42,263 nt of DNA from Clostridia bacterium (lineage in GTDB: Bacteria; Bacillota; Clostridia; Christensenellales; Aristaeellaceae), in NCBI GenBank assembly GCA_017395065.1, contig JAFPWH010000018.1, forward strand, positions 1 through 42,263, read 5' to 3'. How positions within the stretch are numbered: position 1 is the first letter of the stretch; the number at the start of each line of letters is the position of its first letter. Below the pieces are notes generated by a model. The model was not told the DNA's origin, did no database searches, and saw only the letters and a list, made by a program, of their open reading frames with translations. Both the position numbers and the translations under genes were made by a program. Positions 40,770-42,263 of this stretch are shown here, piece after piece.

Positions 40770-40809
40770 TTCAAACTCTCCTTTTAAGTAACAGTAAAGC
40801 AGTATGGGT

Positions 40810-40838
40810 ATTATATCAACAACTATCTTCCTTGTCAA
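40810..40838 (-). promoter_or_regulatory. Promoter of the caspase-like gene
   Basis: Read leftward: TTGACA, 17-bp spacer, TATAAT, 41 bases before the start codon. Fully consensus. Confidence 0.8.
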
Positions 40839-40858
40839 TTGTGTCAGAAAGAAGGGCA

Positions 40859-40899
40859 GGTCTGACTGAATTATGTCGATACACAATATATGTCAGACC
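40859..40899. repeat. Inverted repeat upstream of the serine recombinase
   Basis: GGTCTGAC at 40859-40866 and GTCAGACC at 40892-40899 are perfect inverted copies 25 bp apart. Further TCAGA/TCTGA copies follow at about 40979-41017. Serine recombinases bind such paired sites, so this may be a recombination or operator site; identity is not proven. Confidence 0.4.
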
Positions 40900-41046
40900 A
40901 AAAGAGTAAGGCAGAAGAAGGAAACCTTTACTAAAAGTATAGTCACGATGTAGATGTACGCATAATCAGTATCTCCTGGTCAGAATAGTATTCGAAAATA
41001 GTATACTATAATCTGACAAGAGCAGCAACGAGAAACGCACGGTTAA

Positions 41047-41739
<693 letters not shown>

Positions 41740-41832
41740 CAGAAAAGGTCTTCTGTGATAGACTCAGAGGTTGCAGGAAAGGGAGCCAAAGCCGGAGCAA
41801 TAAACGCTCCGGTCTTGACGTAAAGAAGGTAA

Positions 41833-42051
41833 ATGACCAGTAAGATTGACCCAAAGATCATTTCCATGAACGTCGAAAGGATGACAACACGGCAGATATC
41901 TTACATACTGATGGACATTTACGCCTTTGTGGCGTCAATGCGATTCATTTCCGGCGTAATAAACATGCCGTTGCTGCAGACTGAAAAGCAGCAGAGACGG
42001 TCGTTTAGAGGGTTTTATCCGATAACTCTCTTCATTGATGTTATCCACTAA
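41833..42051 (+). CDS. Small hypothetical protein
   Basis: Not recognised. The 72-residue frame (MTSKIDPKIISMNVERMTTR...) starts with GAAGG 3 bases upstream, a little too close for a good site. A CCGGAGC/GCTCCGG hairpin (41792-41812) lies between it and the recombinase. The following 200 bases are AT-rich and carry no gene. Could be spurious. Confidence 0.3.
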   Translation: MTSKIDPKIISMNVERMTTRQISYILMDIYAFVASMRFISGVINMPLLQTEKQQRRSFRGFYPITLFIDVIH

Positions 42052-42223
42052 TCGGTGCTGGACAACGGTATGGATCGGAATCTCTGACGGCATACGTCAT
42101 ACCGAGAACGAGTCACCATAAAGTATACATTATGAAAGCGAACGATTTAGTCTAAATATTGTCACAAAAATCATATATAATTAACATAACACAAAATAAA
42201 CCGATGAAAAAACCCTAAAGGTA

Positions 42224-42252
42224 TTGAAAAGTGAGAGTGCTTTGAGTATAAT
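42224..42252 (+). promoter_or_regulatory. Sigma-A type promoter at the right edge
   Basis: TTGAAA, 17-bp spacer, TATAAT. It would transcribe a gene beyond the window. Confidence 0.6.
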
Positions 42253-42263
42253 GTAAGTAAAGA

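Overview
The window looks like a chromosome segment of a Gram-positive anaerobe of class Clostridia, probably an uncultured gut commensal. The evidence is a tuf gene end, an IspH-ribosomal protein S1 fusion (a typical clostridial arrangement), sigma-A type promoters with 16-18 bp spacers, strong AGGAGG ribosome binding sites, and indolepyruvate and phenylacetyl-CoA chemistry. The first 22.7 kb is GC-rich and mostly intact. From about 22.8 kb to the end the base composition falls, genes are broken or small, and the content becomes accessory.

Region 1 (1-11.2 kb): the tuf end; a leftward group of a GH105-like hydrolase, a GtrA membrane protein and a serine palmitoyltransferase-like enzyme; an AI-2E family permease; the IspH-S1 fusion, which carries an internal start that could also yield free S1; a Card1-like CARF/nuclease protein with no CRISPR locus nearby; then three secreted proteins (two SH3b, one transglutaminase-like). 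Region 2 (11.2-22.7 kb): leftward iorA-iorB-paaK, which converts aryl pyruvates to aryl-CoA and recovers aryl acids; a rightward group with a ParB-like/HAD fusion overlapping a second HAD protein, a DUF6273-type lipoprotein and an SGNH hydrolase; two uroporphyrinogen-decarboxylase-fold proteins flanking a TIM-barrel glycosidase-like protein; and mntP.

Region 3 (22.8-33.3 kb): a decayed patch containing a doubly broken small membrane protein, an EcfT fragment and a cyclophilin-like fragment; an FMN reductase; hsp20 under a CIRCE/HrcA operator; small secreted proteins; a large hybrid histidine kinase; and a surface polysaccharide remnant in which both the flippase and the glycosyltransferase are frameshifted.

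Region 4 (33.4 kb to end) looks like a mobile or formerly mobile block. It starts with a roughly 250-nt sequence able to form at least five long helices and coding for nothing recognisable, the best unexplained structured-RNA candidate here. Next come small leftward genes, one behind a leader with three mutually complementary segments that could hide or expose its ribosome binding site. Then an XRE regulator, and a Y-family DNA polymerase facing an XRE repressor-ImmA protease pair. The polymerase and repressor promoters point at each other with about 28 bp between their -10 boxes. By analogy with ImmR/ImmA of ICEBs1 this could be a LexA-independent switch for error-prone synthesis. The block ends with 22-bp tandem repeats, a 154-bp nested palindrome, a secreted leucine-rich-repeat/caspase-like protease and a serine recombinase. 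No rRNA, tRNA or CRISPR array was seen.
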